62,161 bases of DNA from Candidatus Tumulicola scandinaviensis. GTDB lineage: Bacteria > Vulcanimicrobiota > Vulcanimicrobiia > Vulcanimicrobiales > Vulcanimicrobiaceae. The stretch is taken from contig PLLA01000075.1 of NCBI GenBank assembly GCA_003140835.1, positions 34,537 to 96,697 of the forward strand, given 5' to 3'. The notes beneath the pieces are model-generated. The model was given only the letters and a program-made list of their open reading frames with translations, was not told the origin of the DNA and ran no database searches. Shown in pieces: positions 27,382 to 36,551 of the stretch (its first letter is position 1; each line of letters begins with the position of its first letter). The translations under genes were made by a program, and so were the position numbers.

Positions 27382-29119
27382 ATTGGGCGGCGTGCAGCCG
27401 CGCGTACGCACCTCCGCGAGCGAGCAACTCTTCGTGCGTGCCGATCTCGACGACTCTGCCGGCTTCGATATAGAGAACCTTGTTGGCTCGGCGGATGGTC
27501 GAGAGCCGGTGTGCGATGATCAAGGTCGTGCGTCCCGGCAAGAGCCGGTCGAGAGCCTGTTCGATCATGGCTTCCGAGTGGCTGTCCAACGCGCTGGTCG
27601 CTTCGTCCAGGATCAAGATGCGCGGATCGCGCAAGATCGCGCGGGCGATTGCGATACGCTGGCGCTCGCCTCCGGAAAGTCGTACGCCGCGTTCGCCCAC
27701 TTCGGTGGAGTAACCGCCCGAAAACGCCTGCACGAAGTCGTCGACGTTGGCCTCGCGGGCGGCCGCCAGCACTTCGTCATCGGACGCTTCCAAACGGCCG
27801 TAGCGAATGTTCTCGAGAATCGATCCCCGGAAAAGCTGCGGATCCTGCGGAACGATCGCGATGGCGCCGCGTAAGTCCGAAAGCCGCACGGTCGCGATGT
27901 CGGTGCCGTCGATCCGAATGCACCCGCTCTGCGGCAGGTAGAACCGCGGCACCAAGTTGACGATGGTCGTTTTGCCCGCTCCCGATGGCCCCACCAAGGC
28001 GACGATTTCGCCCTCTTCGATGACGGCGTTCACGTGCGAAAGCGCCGGCGTGTCCTCGCCTCCGTACGAAAACGAAACGTCGTCGAAAGCGATGCGCCCG
28101 CGTACGACCGGCATCGCTAGGAGGCCACTTTCGTCGCGCGTCTCGACCGGAAGGTCGAGCACTTCAAACACGCGTCCGGCACCAACAACCGCCTTGCTGA
28201 TGTCGCCGAAAAACGCGGCGACGCGATTCATCGGGTTCATGAGATTGACCAGCAACGCCCAATACATGAAGACGGTTCCGGTGTCGAGACGCCCGCGCAA
28301 GACTTCGCGTACCGACAGCCACATGATGAAAACCACCGCCGCAACCATGATCGTCGACACGACGACCGGCTGCGTCTGTATGAACTGCGTCAGCTTCATG
28401 TACGCGCCAAAGAAGTCTTCATTCCGCGTTTCGAAACGGCCGACTTCAAACTGTTCCCGGCCGAACGCTTTGACGACGCGCTGCCCTTGCAGGACTTCGG
28501 TCAGGTTGGCGGACAGGTCGGCGATACGCGCCTGTGCGCGATGCGTGCTGCCGGTAATGAGGCCCTGAAACTTCGAAACGGCATAGGTGACCAGCGGCGC
28601 GACGACGATCAGCGACAGCGTCAGGAGCCAGTCGAGGTAGATCATGGTGGCAAACGACGATACGAACGTGACGACCGCAACCACTAGCTGCGGAACGGAA
28701 ACGCTGACCGCGTCGGTCATGAGTTGTAGATCCGTGCTGAATCGCGCGATCAACTCGCCGGGACGCCATTTGTCGAACGTCTCCAGCGGCAGGTTGAGAA
28801 GACGCTCGAACAGCCGTATCCGGATGCGAGCGATTAAGTGCTGACCGCTCCATGCCGTGAGATACGTCTGATAGTAAATGGCGACGTTCGCCAAAACGAG
28901 TGCGCCAAAGGTAATGATCAACGCCACGTACAGCGCGTGCAGATCCGGCGAACGCCCGTGGGGCGGGGCAAGCACTTGATTGATGATGATGCGAAACGCC
29001 GTGGGGGGCACCAGGGTCAGCACGCCGGCCAGCGCGCCAAGCGCGGTAGCCACCGCAATGCGCGGGTAATACGGACGCGCCTCGCGCGCCAGGCGATGGA
29101 GAATCGTACGGCGGCTCAT
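27368..29119 (-). CDS. MsbA-type ABC exporter, fused membrane and ATPase domains
   Basis: 583 residues: six-helix type 1 exporter membrane domain (about 15-320), then an ATPase domain. Walker A GPSGAGKTT, Q-loop IVPQDPQLFRGSI, signature LSGGERQRI, Walker B ILILDEATSALD and the switch AHRLST are intact. It would act as a homodimer exporting a lipid or drug; an MsbA-like lipid role is possible in a diderm cell. ATG 29119 begins MSRRTILHRLAREARPYY; the frame further upstream is antisense shadow. Divergent from the B-box protein gene. Confidence 0.92.
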   Translation of the reverse strand: MSRRTILHRLAREARPYYPRIAVATALGALAGVLTLVPPTAFRIIINQVLAPPHGRSPDLHALYVALIITFGALVLANVAIYYQTYLTAWSGQHLIARIRIRLFERLLNLPLETFDKWRPGELIARFSTDLQLMTDAVSVSVPQLVVAVVTFVSSFATMIYLDWLLTLSLIVVAPLVTYAVSKFQGLITGSTHRAQARIADLSANLTEVLQGQRVVKAFGREQFEVGRFETRNEDFFGAYMKLTQFIQTQPVVVSTIMVAAVVFIMWLSVREVLRGRLDTGTVFMYWALLVNLMNPMNRVAAFFGDISKAVVGAGRVFEVLDLPVETRDESGLLAMPVVRGRIAFDDVSFSYGGEDTPALSHVNAVIEEGEIVALVGPSGAGKTTIVNLVPRFYLPQSGCIRIDGTDIATVRLSDLRGAIAIVPQDPQLFRGSILENIRYGRLEASDDEVLAAAREANVDDFVQAFSGGYSTEVGERGVRLSGGERQRIAIARAILRDPRILILDEATSALDSHSEAMIEQALDRLLPGRTTLIIAHRLSTIRRANKVLYIEAGRVVEIGTHEELLARGGAYARLHAAQFTAK

Positions 29120-29205
29120 CGGCGGCACCGTCTTGCCGCCGTCACGGCGTGAAACCTCCCCCGCCTCGCGCCGGTACCTGGCAATAGATGCTGAAAGGGG
29201 AGTCC

Positions 29206-29781
29206 ATGGACTGCTATTTCCACTCGAACGTTCCGTCGATCGGGCCGTGTGCCGACTGCAACAAACCCATTTGCGCGACGTGCCGCGACGAAAACGGCTC
29301 GTGCCCGAGTTGCCGGTTGGCTGCAAAAGTCCAGTCGGCTACGGCGACTCGCCAGCCCATCGGTGGCCGCGTTCCGCCTCGGCCGCAGCCGCATCCCGCG
29401 GTCGTCACCAAGGCCGAAGTGGCCATTCCGGCCGATCCGCTCGAGTCGCGAGCGCTGGTGGCTCTCGGCTATCCGCTTTGGCCGCTGGCACTGCTGTCGC
29501 TGTTCGATCGCAAGCAATCGCGCTACCTCCGGCTGCAAGCGTTCCAAGCGCTCGGCTTCAACGTCGGCATGGCGGGCTTCGCCGGCCTCTTGACGTTGCT
29601 TGCGAACGTACCGTTTTTGGGCCTCTCGGCTTCCGTGCTGATCCCGTTCCTCATTCCGCTCTTCTTGGTCGCGAGCGTTTACTTTGGAATTAAGACCTGG
29701 AACGGTGACGAAGTCCGCGTGCCGATCATCAGCGGATGGATCGAAGACCGCCTTCCAGGCGACGCTTCGCGCTCAAGCTGA
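29206..29781 (+). CDS. B-box-type zinc finger / DUF4870-like membrane protein
   Basis: 191 residues. The N terminus has a cysteine/histidine cluster of B-box zinc-finger type (CYFHSNVPSIGPCADCNKPIC, then CPSC). A proline-rich linker (about 50-75) leads to a three-helix DUF4870-like membrane domain (ALGYPLWPLALLSLFD, LRLQAFQALGFN and two more helices). Function unknown. ATG 29206 has GGGGAG just upstream; ATG 29188 is in frame as an alternative. The 3' end overlaps the convergent photolyase by 9 bases. Confidence 0.75.
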   Translation: MDCYFHSNVPSIGPCADCNKPICATCRDENGSCPSCRLAAKVQSATATRQPIGGRVPPRPQPHPAVVTKAEVAIPADPLESRALVALGYPLWPLALLSLFDRKQSRYLRLQAFQALGFNVGMAGFAGLLTLLANVPFLGLSASVLIPFLIPLFLVASVYFGIKTWNGDEVRVPIISGWIEDRLPGDASRSS

Positions 29782-31200
29782 GACGAACGCGCGATAGCGC
29801 TTCAGAAAGTCGCGCGCCGCGGCCTCGTGATCGACGACCGGTCGCGGATAGCCGTCCGGCGAGGAGAAGTCGAGGGCGAGCTGAGGCGAATCCCCCGCCC
29901 AGCCTCGCCAGCCTGCCATCGAAACGCCTTCGAGTTCGCGCACCCAACGGCGCACGTAGGCGCCGTCCGGATCGCAGCGCCGGCGTTGCCGTTCCGGATT
30001 GTAAATTCTCGGATATTGCGCCATGTCGGCGCCGACGCCGGCGATCCACTGCCAATTCCCGGTGGCGAGCGCCGGATCGTCCTCCACGAGCAAGCGGTCC
30101 CATTCCTCGCGCCCGATTCGCCAGTCAACGCCTAAGTCGAAACACAAAAACGAAGCCGCAACCGCTCGCACGTGCGGGTGCATCCACCCGGTTTCGCGCA
30201 ACTGACGAATGCCAGCGTCGACCAATGGAAATCCGGTCGCGCCGGCGCGCCAGGCGTCCAGTGCGACGTGCGTGCGCGTAAAGGAGAAGCCTCGCATCTT
30301 CTCTTGCAGCGATTCGGATTCGCTGCGCGGGTGAAACCAACCCAGCTGTAAGAAAAAATCGCGACGCGCCAGCGCGCGCAAGAACAACCGCAGCGACAAG
30401 CGCTCTTTGCTCGAGAGCAACGGGTCTTCTAAGCGTTCGCGCACCGACGTTACGGCGCTGCGAGCAGAGATCGCACCGAACGACAAGTGTGCGCTCAACA
30501 ACGACGTGCCGTCGTCGGATGGGACCGCCGCCGCCACTGCATAGCGGGTCGCCGATTCCCGCAAGAACCGCTCGAGCACGCGACGCGCCACCTCTGGGCC
30601 GCCGCCGGCTCCACTCGCGCGAGCCCCGAACTCTTCTGGCTGCGGCAGGCCTTCCGTCGACGCGTCGGTGCGAGCGAAGCGCACCAACAGCGGATGTTCG
30701 TGCGATGCGACCGGCAGTTCGCGCCAGACCTCGAAGTAGGGTGCGAACGCGCGGTAGCCTTGGCCCGCGCTCGATCGGGCTGCGGCCGTTTCCTCGGGCG
30801 GAATCGCCGGCGCGTCGTGAACGATGGTAGCCGCAAGCCCGGCCTCTTCGAGCTCCGACTGTAACCGCTCGTCGGCGTCCATGGTGGCGCCGTCGTAGGC
30901 CGCGCTCCAGGCGACGCCCGCTGCGCCCACGTCGCGTGCGACCTGCTTGATTGCCCGGCCGGCGGGTCCGCGGCCTACGACCAGACGGCTTCCCCGCTCG
31001 CGCAACTCGGCGTCGAGCGCGGCGACGGCCCGGCAAAAAAAGGCGGCCCGCCGCGGCGAACGAGTCAGCCGCGACTCCAGCGCCCGGTCGACGATCAGCA
31101 CTGGAACGATCGCCCCACGCGCTGCGGCGGCGTTCAAGCCTGCATGATCATCGAGGCGCAGATCGCGAACGAACCGATAGATGAAGCGATCGCCGGCCAT
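29773..31200 (-). CDS. phrB: deoxyribodipyrimidine photolyase (class I)
   Basis: Light-driven repair of pyrimidine dimers with FAD and an antenna cofactor. 475 residues. N-terminal antenna domain with FVRDLRLDDHAGL, then the FAD domain with SAHLSFGAISARS, RRDFFLQLGW, GFPLVDAGIRQLRETGWMHPHVRAVAASFL and NWQWIAGVGAD. These are the FAD-binding and electron-transfer tryptophan regions. Single gene, opposite in direction to the B-box protein and 40 bases after the anti-sigma/TonB gene. A cryptochrome is the alternative, but the repair motifs fit photolyase. Confidence 0.92.
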   Translation of the reverse strand: MAGDRFIYRFVRDLRLDDHAGLNAAAARGAIVPVLIVDRALESRLTRSPRRAAFFCRAVAALDAELRERGSRLVVGRGPAGRAIKQVARDVGAAGVAWSAAYDGATMDADERLQSELEEAGLAATIVHDAPAIPPEETAAARSSAGQGYRAFAPYFEVWRELPVASHEHPLLVRFARTDASTEGLPQPEEFGARASGAGGGPEVARRVLERFLRESATRYAVAAAVPSDDGTSLLSAHLSFGAISARSAVTSVRERLEDPLLSSKERLSLRLFLRALARRDFFLQLGWFHPRSESESLQEKMRGFSFTRTHVALDAWRAGATGFPLVDAGIRQLRETGWMHPHVRAVAASFLCFDLGVDWRIGREEWDRLLVEDDPALATGNWQWIAGVGADMAQYPRIYNPERQRRRCDPDGAYVRRWVRELEGVSMAGWRGWAGDSPQLALDFSSPDGYPRPVVDHEAAARDFLKRYRAFVSA

Positions 31201-31240
31201 GCCGCGCGTTTCGAGGGCGCCGCGAACGGTCCCTCAGGCG

Positions 31241-32212
31241 TTATCGATCGTCGCTGCCGGCTGCAAACGTAAAGGCGTCGCGATACACGCTCGCGACCGC
31301 GCGGCCGTTGACCGTCCGCGGCACGTAGCGGGCGTGCATTGCCGCCTTGCAAACGGCGGCGTCGAGAACCAAATAGCCGGACGATTTCGTAACGCCGCAC
31401 TTCACCGGCAGGCCGCGTTCGTCAACCGTTACTTCGAAGGCCGTCGTCCCTTCGGCGTTCTCGTAGTAGGCAATCGCCGACGGATGGGGGACGATCGCGT
31501 CTTCGCCGCCTAGCGGGACGACGTCGTGGTTCGGGGCGGCCGGCGGCAACACGGCGATCGACTCGGCGCGCTGCGGCGGTGGCGGCGCAGTACCTTCCGT
31601 CCGCAGGGCGGCGACCGAACGCTCGTCGCGCTGCGAAGGACCGGCTTCGGCGACGACCGCCGAGGGTGGGCTCTTGGCGACGGATGAAGGCACGGGTGCG
31701 GCCGCTCGCACCTCCACCGGGTGAAGGGCGGCGTGTGCCGGCACGACCGAGGTCAGCGGCGGACGCTTGAGGGTTGCGACGTTGTGCAGCACGACTAAGT
31801 CGTGTCCGGATGCGGGACGATGCACCTTCGGCACCGGCGCCCCGGCTGGAGCTCGGTCCGTAAACGCGACCGGCTGCGCGGGATTGACGACGCTCGGAGA
31901 CCACGCCCGAACGCCGATCGAGACGACGGCGATCGTCGCGACGGCGGCCAGACCGAAGCGCCACCCGCGTTGTTTTGCGAGCGCCCGGTCGCGCAACGCT
32001 ACCCGGACCTCGGGCTGCCAGCTCTCGGCATCGCGCGCTCGTGCAACCAGCTGCATCGTGCGCTCGACGTCGCGCTCGCCGCCCAAACACTCGAGGCAGC
32101 GGCGGCAAACCGACAAATGCCGGCGATACGCATCGCGTTCCGCATCGGTCGCTTCGCCGAGTGCCACCGCGCCGGCCGTTATTTCGGCCCGCGCGCAATC
32201 GTGTGCCATCAT
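31241..32212 (-). CDS. anti-sigma zinc-finger protein fused to TonB C-terminal domain
   Basis: 323 residues. Cytoplasmic N-terminal zf-HC2 anti-sigma domain with His32-x3-Cys36-x2-Cys39, a membrane helix at about 86-105, a proline-rich periplasmic linker (about 110-240), and a TonB C-terminal fold (about 245-315; TTAFEVTVDERGLPVKCGVTKSSGYLVLDAAV then RYVPRTVNGR). ATG overlaps the sigma gene stop (ATGA), so the pair is a sigma/anti-sigma unit. The fusion implies that the energy transducer or its receptor contact controls the sigma factor. I know no characterised example of this architecture. Confidence 0.82.
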   Translation of the reverse strand: MMAHDCARAEITAGAVALGEATDAERDAYRRHLSVCRRCLECLGGERDVERTMQLVARARDAESWQPEVRVALRDRALAKQRGWRFGLAAVATIAVVSIGVRAWSPSVVNPAQPVAFTDRAPAGAPVPKVHRPASGHDLVVLHNVATLKRPPLTSVVPAHAALHPVEVRAAAPVPSSVAKSPPSAVVAEAGPSQRDERSVAALRTEGTAPPPPQRAESIAVLPPAAPNHDVVPLGGEDAIVPHPSAIAYYENAEGTTAFEVTVDERGLPVKCGVTKSSGYLVLDAAVCKAAMHARYVPRTVNGRAVASVYRDAFTFAAGSDDR

Positions 32213-32739
32213 GAAATCTTCGCTCTCTCCGTCATCACCGTTCGTAACATGCGCATCGCGCGGCAAACCCGTTGGCGTATTGCGTCCGAGGTCGTGCCCA
32301 GAATAGCCGCAGCCTCTTGCGACGAGTAACCGGCGTAACTAGTCAGAAGTACTGCCGCCGATTGCTCCGGCGGGAGCCGCCGCAATGCGGCCTGGAGGTC
32401 CACCGACGCTGCGCTGCGCTCGTCGATCCGCCACTGCTCGCGGTCGACGTCGCGGTCGAGCGGCAGCATTCGGACGATTTTCCGCCGCCGCATGAACGAG
32501 ATGGCACCGTTGGTCGCCGCCCGGTACAGCCAACCGGCCGTGAGTTCCCGCTCCGGCTCGGCCTTGAGGATGCGATAGGCGGCCAGAAATACGTCCTGCG
32601 AGAGGTCGAGCGCCACCTCGGCGTCGCCGACCATTCGCCGGAGATACCGCGCGAGCTTCGTTTGATACTCGCGCACCATCGCATCGACGCGCATCTGCGC
32701 GACGCCGGTCCGATCGTTCTCCAGGTAGACCTCGTCCAT
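32209..32739 (-). CDS. ECF RNA polymerase sigma factor
   Basis: 176 residues with sigma region 2 (REYQTKLARYLRRMVGDAEVALDLSQDVFLAAYRIL, then GWLYRAATNGAISFMRRRK) and region 4 (ALRRLPPEQSAAVLLTSYAGYSSQEAAAILGTTSDAIRQRV), the HTH that reads the -35 element. No extra domain. The downstream anti-sigma/TonB fusion overlaps by four bases and is the likely inhibitor. It may drive its own operon, as ECF factors often do; the 99-base upstream gap holds no clear consensus promoter. Confidence 0.92.
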   Translation of the reverse strand: MDEVYLENDRTGVAQMRVDAMVREYQTKLARYLRRMVGDAEVALDLSQDVFLAAYRILKAEPERELTAGWLYRAATNGAISFMRRRKIVRMLPLDRDVDREQWRIDERSAASVDLQAALRRLPPEQSAAVLLTSYAGYSSQEAAAILGTTSDAIRQRVCRAMRMLRTVMTERAKIS

Positions 32740-32838
32740 CCGGCCCCCTTCTGCCAGCCAACGTTCGACGAGCGCAGGTCGTGACGCTACTCAGCTCATG
32801 GGAGCGCGGCCGCCCGTCGATTCCGGGACGCTCGCCGG

Positions 32839-33852
32839 CTAGCCGCCGATTTCGGAGAAGGCGCGCATGCGCGAGGAGGCTTCGCCGAGGCGGAGGTGAT
32901 GGCGCTCGGGTTTGATGAGCATGGACGCCCGCAGCAAACCGGCGAGGTCCTCGGTGCTCGCGCCGGCGCGCAGCGGGCCGCGCAAATCGACCGCGTAGTC
33001 GCCAAACAGACACAACCGCAAGCGCCCGTCGGCGGTGAGCCGGACGCGATTGCAACGTTCGCAGTAGTCGTGCGAAAGCGGACTAATGACCCCGACCGCG
33101 CCCCGCGCGCCGTCGAACGCGAAATACCGTGCGGGCCCGTTGCCCGGGGGTCCCGGCGCCGGCTTTAGCGCGGCGTGCGAGGCAACTCGTTCGAGAATCT
33201 CGTTGGACGACACGTACGTGCCGGCGTGCATTTCCAAGTTTTCGAGAACCGGCATGACCTCGATGAAACGCACGAACACAGCACGATCGCGCGTGAGTTC
33301 CGCAAAGGCGACGACCTCGTCGTCGTTGGAACCGCGCATGACGACGCAGTTGAGCTTGAGCGGGTGTAAACCGAGGGCGAGCGCGGCGTCGATCCCACGC
33401 ATGACGCGCTCCAAGCCCGGCCGCCGTGCGATCGCTTCAAAGCGGTCCGGTCGAAGGGTATCCAGCGAAACGTTGAGACGGTGCAAGCCGGCCGCGACCA
33501 GCGCCGGCAGCTGCTCTTCCAGGAGCAAACCGTTGGTGGAGAGTGCGACGTCGTCGATCCCCGGCACCGACGCGACCGCAGCCACCAACCGATGGAGATC
33601 GCGCCTTACCAGCGGTTCGCCGCCCGTCAGCCGAATCGAACGCACGCCCACCGAGGCAGCGGCGCGCACGACGGCGTGAATTTCCTCGTAAGTGAGAATG
33701 TCGTCGCGCGGCAACCACGGCAGGCCTAGCTCGGGCATGCAGTAGACGCAGCGCAGATTGCACTTGTCGGTTACAGAGACGCGAAGGTAGGTGATCGGCC
33801 GTCTGAAACCGTCGCTCAAAGGTTCGCGCGTAAGATCGACCGTTACCGACAT
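32839..33852 (-). CDS. moaA: GTP 3',8-cyclase
   Basis: Radical SAM enzyme for the first step of molybdopterin synthesis. 337 residues. N-terminal cluster CNLRCVYC (Cys31, 35, 38), C-terminal second cluster CERCNRVRLTADGRLRLC, and the essential C-terminal Gly-Gly (SEIGG) are all intact. Last gene of the moaD-moaE...moaA run. moaC is not in this window. Confidence 0.96.
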   Translation of the reverse strand: MSVTVDLTREPLSDGFRRPITYLRVSVTDKCNLRCVYCMPELGLPWLPRDDILTYEEIHAVVRAAASVGVRSIRLTGGEPLVRRDLHRLVAAVASVPGIDDVALSTNGLLLEEQLPALVAAGLHRLNVSLDTLRPDRFEAIARRPGLERVMRGIDAALALGLHPLKLNCVVMRGSNDDEVVAFAELTRDRAVFVRFIEVMPVLENLEMHAGTYVSSNEILERVASHAALKPAPGPPGNGPARYFAFDGARGAVGVISPLSHDYCERCNRVRLTADGRLRLCLFGDYAVDLRGPLRAGASTEDLAGLLRASMLIKPERHHLRLGEASSRMRAFSEIGG

Positions 33853-33879
33853 CCGCAGGGTGGTTCTTTCCTTCGAAGC

Positions 33880-34503
33880 CTACTGCGAGGCGAAAACGCC
33901 GTCCGAAAGTGGAGCGTTGATCTGATAGTTATCGATCGTCGACGTGATGTCCGCCGTATACCCGGGTTCCTGCACGTGCCCGGTCTGTGAGGTCACCAGC
34001 ACGTTGCCCTCAACCTGGCCGTAACGACTGTTCATTTCCGCGTAGCCGCCGTTGTCGTAGTTCCAGCGCATCCAAACGACCGTCGCGGTCTTATCGCTGG
34101 CCCTGGCGTCGATGTGATCCACGTTGCCGTGCTTGCGCGGTACCAGCCGGAACGTCGTCACGGTTCCGTCGTCGGAAACGACGCTCACGGTGTAAACGTC
34201 GTGCCAGTGCGAAGGCGACTGGATGTGCGCGTACAGTTTGTCGAATTGATCCGCGACGGCCGGCACACCGCTGGTAAAGACGATCTTGTTCTGATCGGGT
34301 TCCTTGTGGTAATACGTCCCGACCAGCTGCACGCTCAAGAACGGGAACGACTTCAACGCGACGTTCGCGTGCATAGTAGCGGTGAACGAATGCAAATTCG
34401 GATTGAGAGCCGCCATCCGGCCTAGTAGATCGTCGGCGGCTCCGGCGCGCGACCCCCAGAGACCCAGCGCGGCCAAGGTAAGAACGGCGATAGCGTATTT
34501 CAT
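33880..34503 (-). CDS. exported LolA-like protein of unknown function
   Basis: 207 residues with a signal peptide (YAIAVLTLAALGLWGSRAGA). The mature part, beginning LLGRMAALNPNLHSFTATMHANVALKSFPFL and rich in beta strands, resembles the half-barrel of LolA/outer-membrane lipoprotein-sorting proteins. It lacks LolA identity motifs I could name. ATG overlaps the queG stop (ATGA), and moaA follows after 27 bases. Its place inside the cofactor operon is unexplained. Confidence 0.6.
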   Translation of the reverse strand: MKYAIAVLTLAALGLWGSRAGAADDLLGRMAALNPNLHSFTATMHANVALKSFPFLSVQLVGTYYHKEPDQNKIVFTSGVPAVADQFDKLYAHIQSPSHWHDVYTVSVVSDDGTVTTFRLVPRKHGNVDHIDARASDKTATVVWMRWNYDNGGYAEMNSRYGQVEGNVLVTSQTGHVQEPGYTADITSTIDNYQINAPLSDGVFASQ

Positions 34504-35669
34504 TGACTTCCTTTAGAGGCGTCGACGGTCACGAAGGGTTCCAAAGCGGCGCCAATCTCCTCGCGGACGCCCACATCCGCCTCAACCACATCACGCGCTT
34601 GCAAAGCTGAGATGGCACTGGGAGCCCCGATGCGACCCAGCGCCCAGGCCGCATGGCCGCGGACCATCGGATGCGGATCTTCATTCAACGCTAAGACGAG
34701 CGCCGGGATTGCCGAACGGTCCAGCGCGTTTCCCAACGCGACCGCCGCGTTGCGCCGGAGGACCGCACCGCCACGCCAACCCATTGCGGTCTTCTCAAAT
34801 CGGCGTTTGAATTCGCCGCTGCGTAATCGCAGCAAATTCGTCAACAACGGGCGGCCCGACTCGAACTGCGCGGGGGCATTCGCCGCCGGATCTCCGTTGA
34901 ATCCGGCCGCTTGGGTGGGGGGACAGGCTAACTGGCAGAGGTCGCAGCCCCATACCCAGTCGCCGATCAGCGCCCGCAGCGCGCGTGGGATTGCATCGGT
35001 GCGCTGCGTGAGATCGGCGATGCAACGCGTTGCGTCGATGGTATAGTCTCCGCGCAGTGCCCCCGTCGGGCATACGTCGACGCACCGCGCGCACTCACCA
35101 CAACTCTTTCGCAGCGGTGCGTCCGGCGCTAGCGCGAGCGTCGTCACCACTTCGCCAAGAAACACGAACGAGCCGAGCCCAGGGGAAATGAGATTGGTGT
35201 GCTTGCCGACCCAACCGAGACCGGAGTGGGCGGCAAACGCACGCTCCGCCAACGGCCGGGTGTCGCACGCGATCGCGGTTACCGGTTCGCCCGCTGCCGC
35301 GTCGATCGCCGATGCCACCGCGTCGAGTACCGAACGCACTCGCGTATGGTAGTCGGGTGACCACGCGTAGTTCGAAACTCGGCCCCGGAGCGGACCGGGT
35401 GATGCGGGCGCGGGGGTCGCGTAGGGAAAGGCCAGACAAATCACGCTGCGAGCGCGCCCGAGCAACTCGCCTGGATCCGTCGCTCTCGACGCGTACCGGT
35501 CGTCGAATCTCCACGTTTGCAGATCGCCGCGCGCAAAGGATTCGCGCATCCGCCGGCACGACGCTTCGTCGGGAAACGCGCCGGTAACCCGGACGTCGCC
35601 CGCGCCAAGCTCGCGCGCGATTCGCACTGCGAGCTCCTTGAGGTCCGTTAGGCTGAGGGTGGCCGGCAC
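34500..35669 (-). CDS. queG: epoxyqueuosine reductase with HEAT repeats
   Basis: Last step of queuosine tRNA modification; a cobalamin- and [4Fe-4S]-dependent enzyme. 389 residues. Two ferredoxin-type clusters, CGECARCVDVCPTGAL and CDLCQLACPP, are visible, with the FLGE motif upstream. The C terminus carries a HEAT-like repeat (VLALNEDPHPMVRGHAAWALGRIG), usual for the longer QueG form. GTG start 8 bases after the aldo/keto reductase. Cobalamin dependence links it loosely to the adenosyltransferase at 9263. Confidence 0.93.
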   Translation of the reverse strand: MPATLSLTDLKELAVRIARELGAGDVRVTGAFPDEASCRRMRESFARGDLQTWRFDDRYASRATDPGELLGRARSVICLAFPYATPAPASPGPLRGRVSNYAWSPDYHTRVRSVLDAVASAIDAAAGEPVTAIACDTRPLAERAFAAHSGLGWVGKHTNLISPGLGSFVFLGEVVTTLALAPDAPLRKSCGECARCVDVCPTGALRGDYTIDATRCIADLTQRTDAIPRALRALIGDWVWGCDLCQLACPPTQAAGFNGDPAANAPAQFESGRPLLTNLLRLRSGEFKRRFEKTAMGWRGGAVLRRNAAVALGNALDRSAIPALVLALNEDPHPMVRGHAAWALGRIGAPSAISALQARDVVEADVGVREEIGAALEPFVTVDASKGSQ

Positions 35670-35677
35670 GGCGAATC

Positions 35678-36550
35678 CTAAAGCGAAGCCAACGGAGATT
35701 TTTCTCCGCGCGGAAACTCCGCTTCGATGGCCGCGACGTCGGCGGCGTCTAACGCCAGGGCGCCGGCACCCGCATTCTCCTCGACGTGCTCGACGCGGGA
35801 CGCTTTTGGAATCGTAAATACGTTCGTTTCGCGCGTCAAGAACGCAAGAATCACTTGACGGGGCGTCGCATCGTGTTTGCGCGCGAGCGCTTCGAGCACG
35901 CCTCCCTGCGCCGCTTGCGCGCGGGGAAACTGCCCGCGGCCGAACGGCGTATATGCGACCACGGCGATCCCGCGTTCGCGCGCCGCCGGGATCACGTCAT
36001 GTTCGACGCCCCGCTCGCGCAGGTGATAGAGCACTTGATTGCACGCCAGCTGGACGGCCCGAAGAAACGAAGCGGCTTCCAACATTTCGGCAGCATCGAA
36101 GTTACTGATGCCGACGAACCGCGTCTTCCCATCTTCCACCAGCCGTTCGAGCGCGCGCATCGTCTCTTCGATCGGGTGCTCCCCCGGCCAGTGCAGCATG
36201 AACAGATCGACGTAGTCGAGCCCCAGGCGCATCAAACTCCGCTCTGCGGCGTCGAGCGTTCCGTGATAGTGCGCGTTGCCCGGCAGAACTTTCGTCGCTA
36301 CGAAGAGCGACTCGCGCGGCACGCCGGCGATGGCTTCGCCCAACCATAGCTCGACGCGGCCGTTCCCGTACATCTCGGCGGTGTCGAGATGCGTCATGCC
36401 GAGTTCGATACCGCGCCGTATCGCGCGTTTCGCCTCGGCGGCGCGGGGGCCGCTTTCGGGCACGTCCCAGGTCCCCTGCCCGATTACCGGCAGGTCTATT
36501 CCGCTATTGCCAAACGGTTTCGCTTTCATCTTGCGCAGCGGATTCGCCAT
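35678..36550 (-). CDS. aldo/keto reductase
   Basis: 290 residues, NAD(P)H-dependent TIM barrel. The catalytic set is present: Asp and Tyr in HLDTAEMYGNGR, Lys in VATKVLPGN, and His in MLHWPGEHP. The nucleotide-binding IPKASRVEHVEEN lies near the C terminus. ATG 36550 comes one base after the moeB stop; the frame upstream lies antisense in moeB. The substrate is unknown, and no role in the cofactor pathway is evident. Confidence 0.9.
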   Translation of the reverse strand: MANPLRKMKAKPFGNSGIDLPVIGQGTWDVPESGPRAAEAKRAIRRGIELGMTHLDTAEMYGNGRVELWLGEAIAGVPRESLFVATKVLPGNAHYHGTLDAAERSLMRLGLDYVDLFMLHWPGEHPIEETMRALERLVEDGKTRFVGISNFDAAEMLEAASFLRAVQLACNQVLYHLRERGVEHDVIPAARERGIAVVAYTPFGRGQFPRAQAAQGGVLEALARKHDATPRQVILAFLTRETNVFTIPKASRVEHVEENAGAGALALDAADVAAIEAEFPRGEKSPLASL

Positions 36551-36551
36551 T

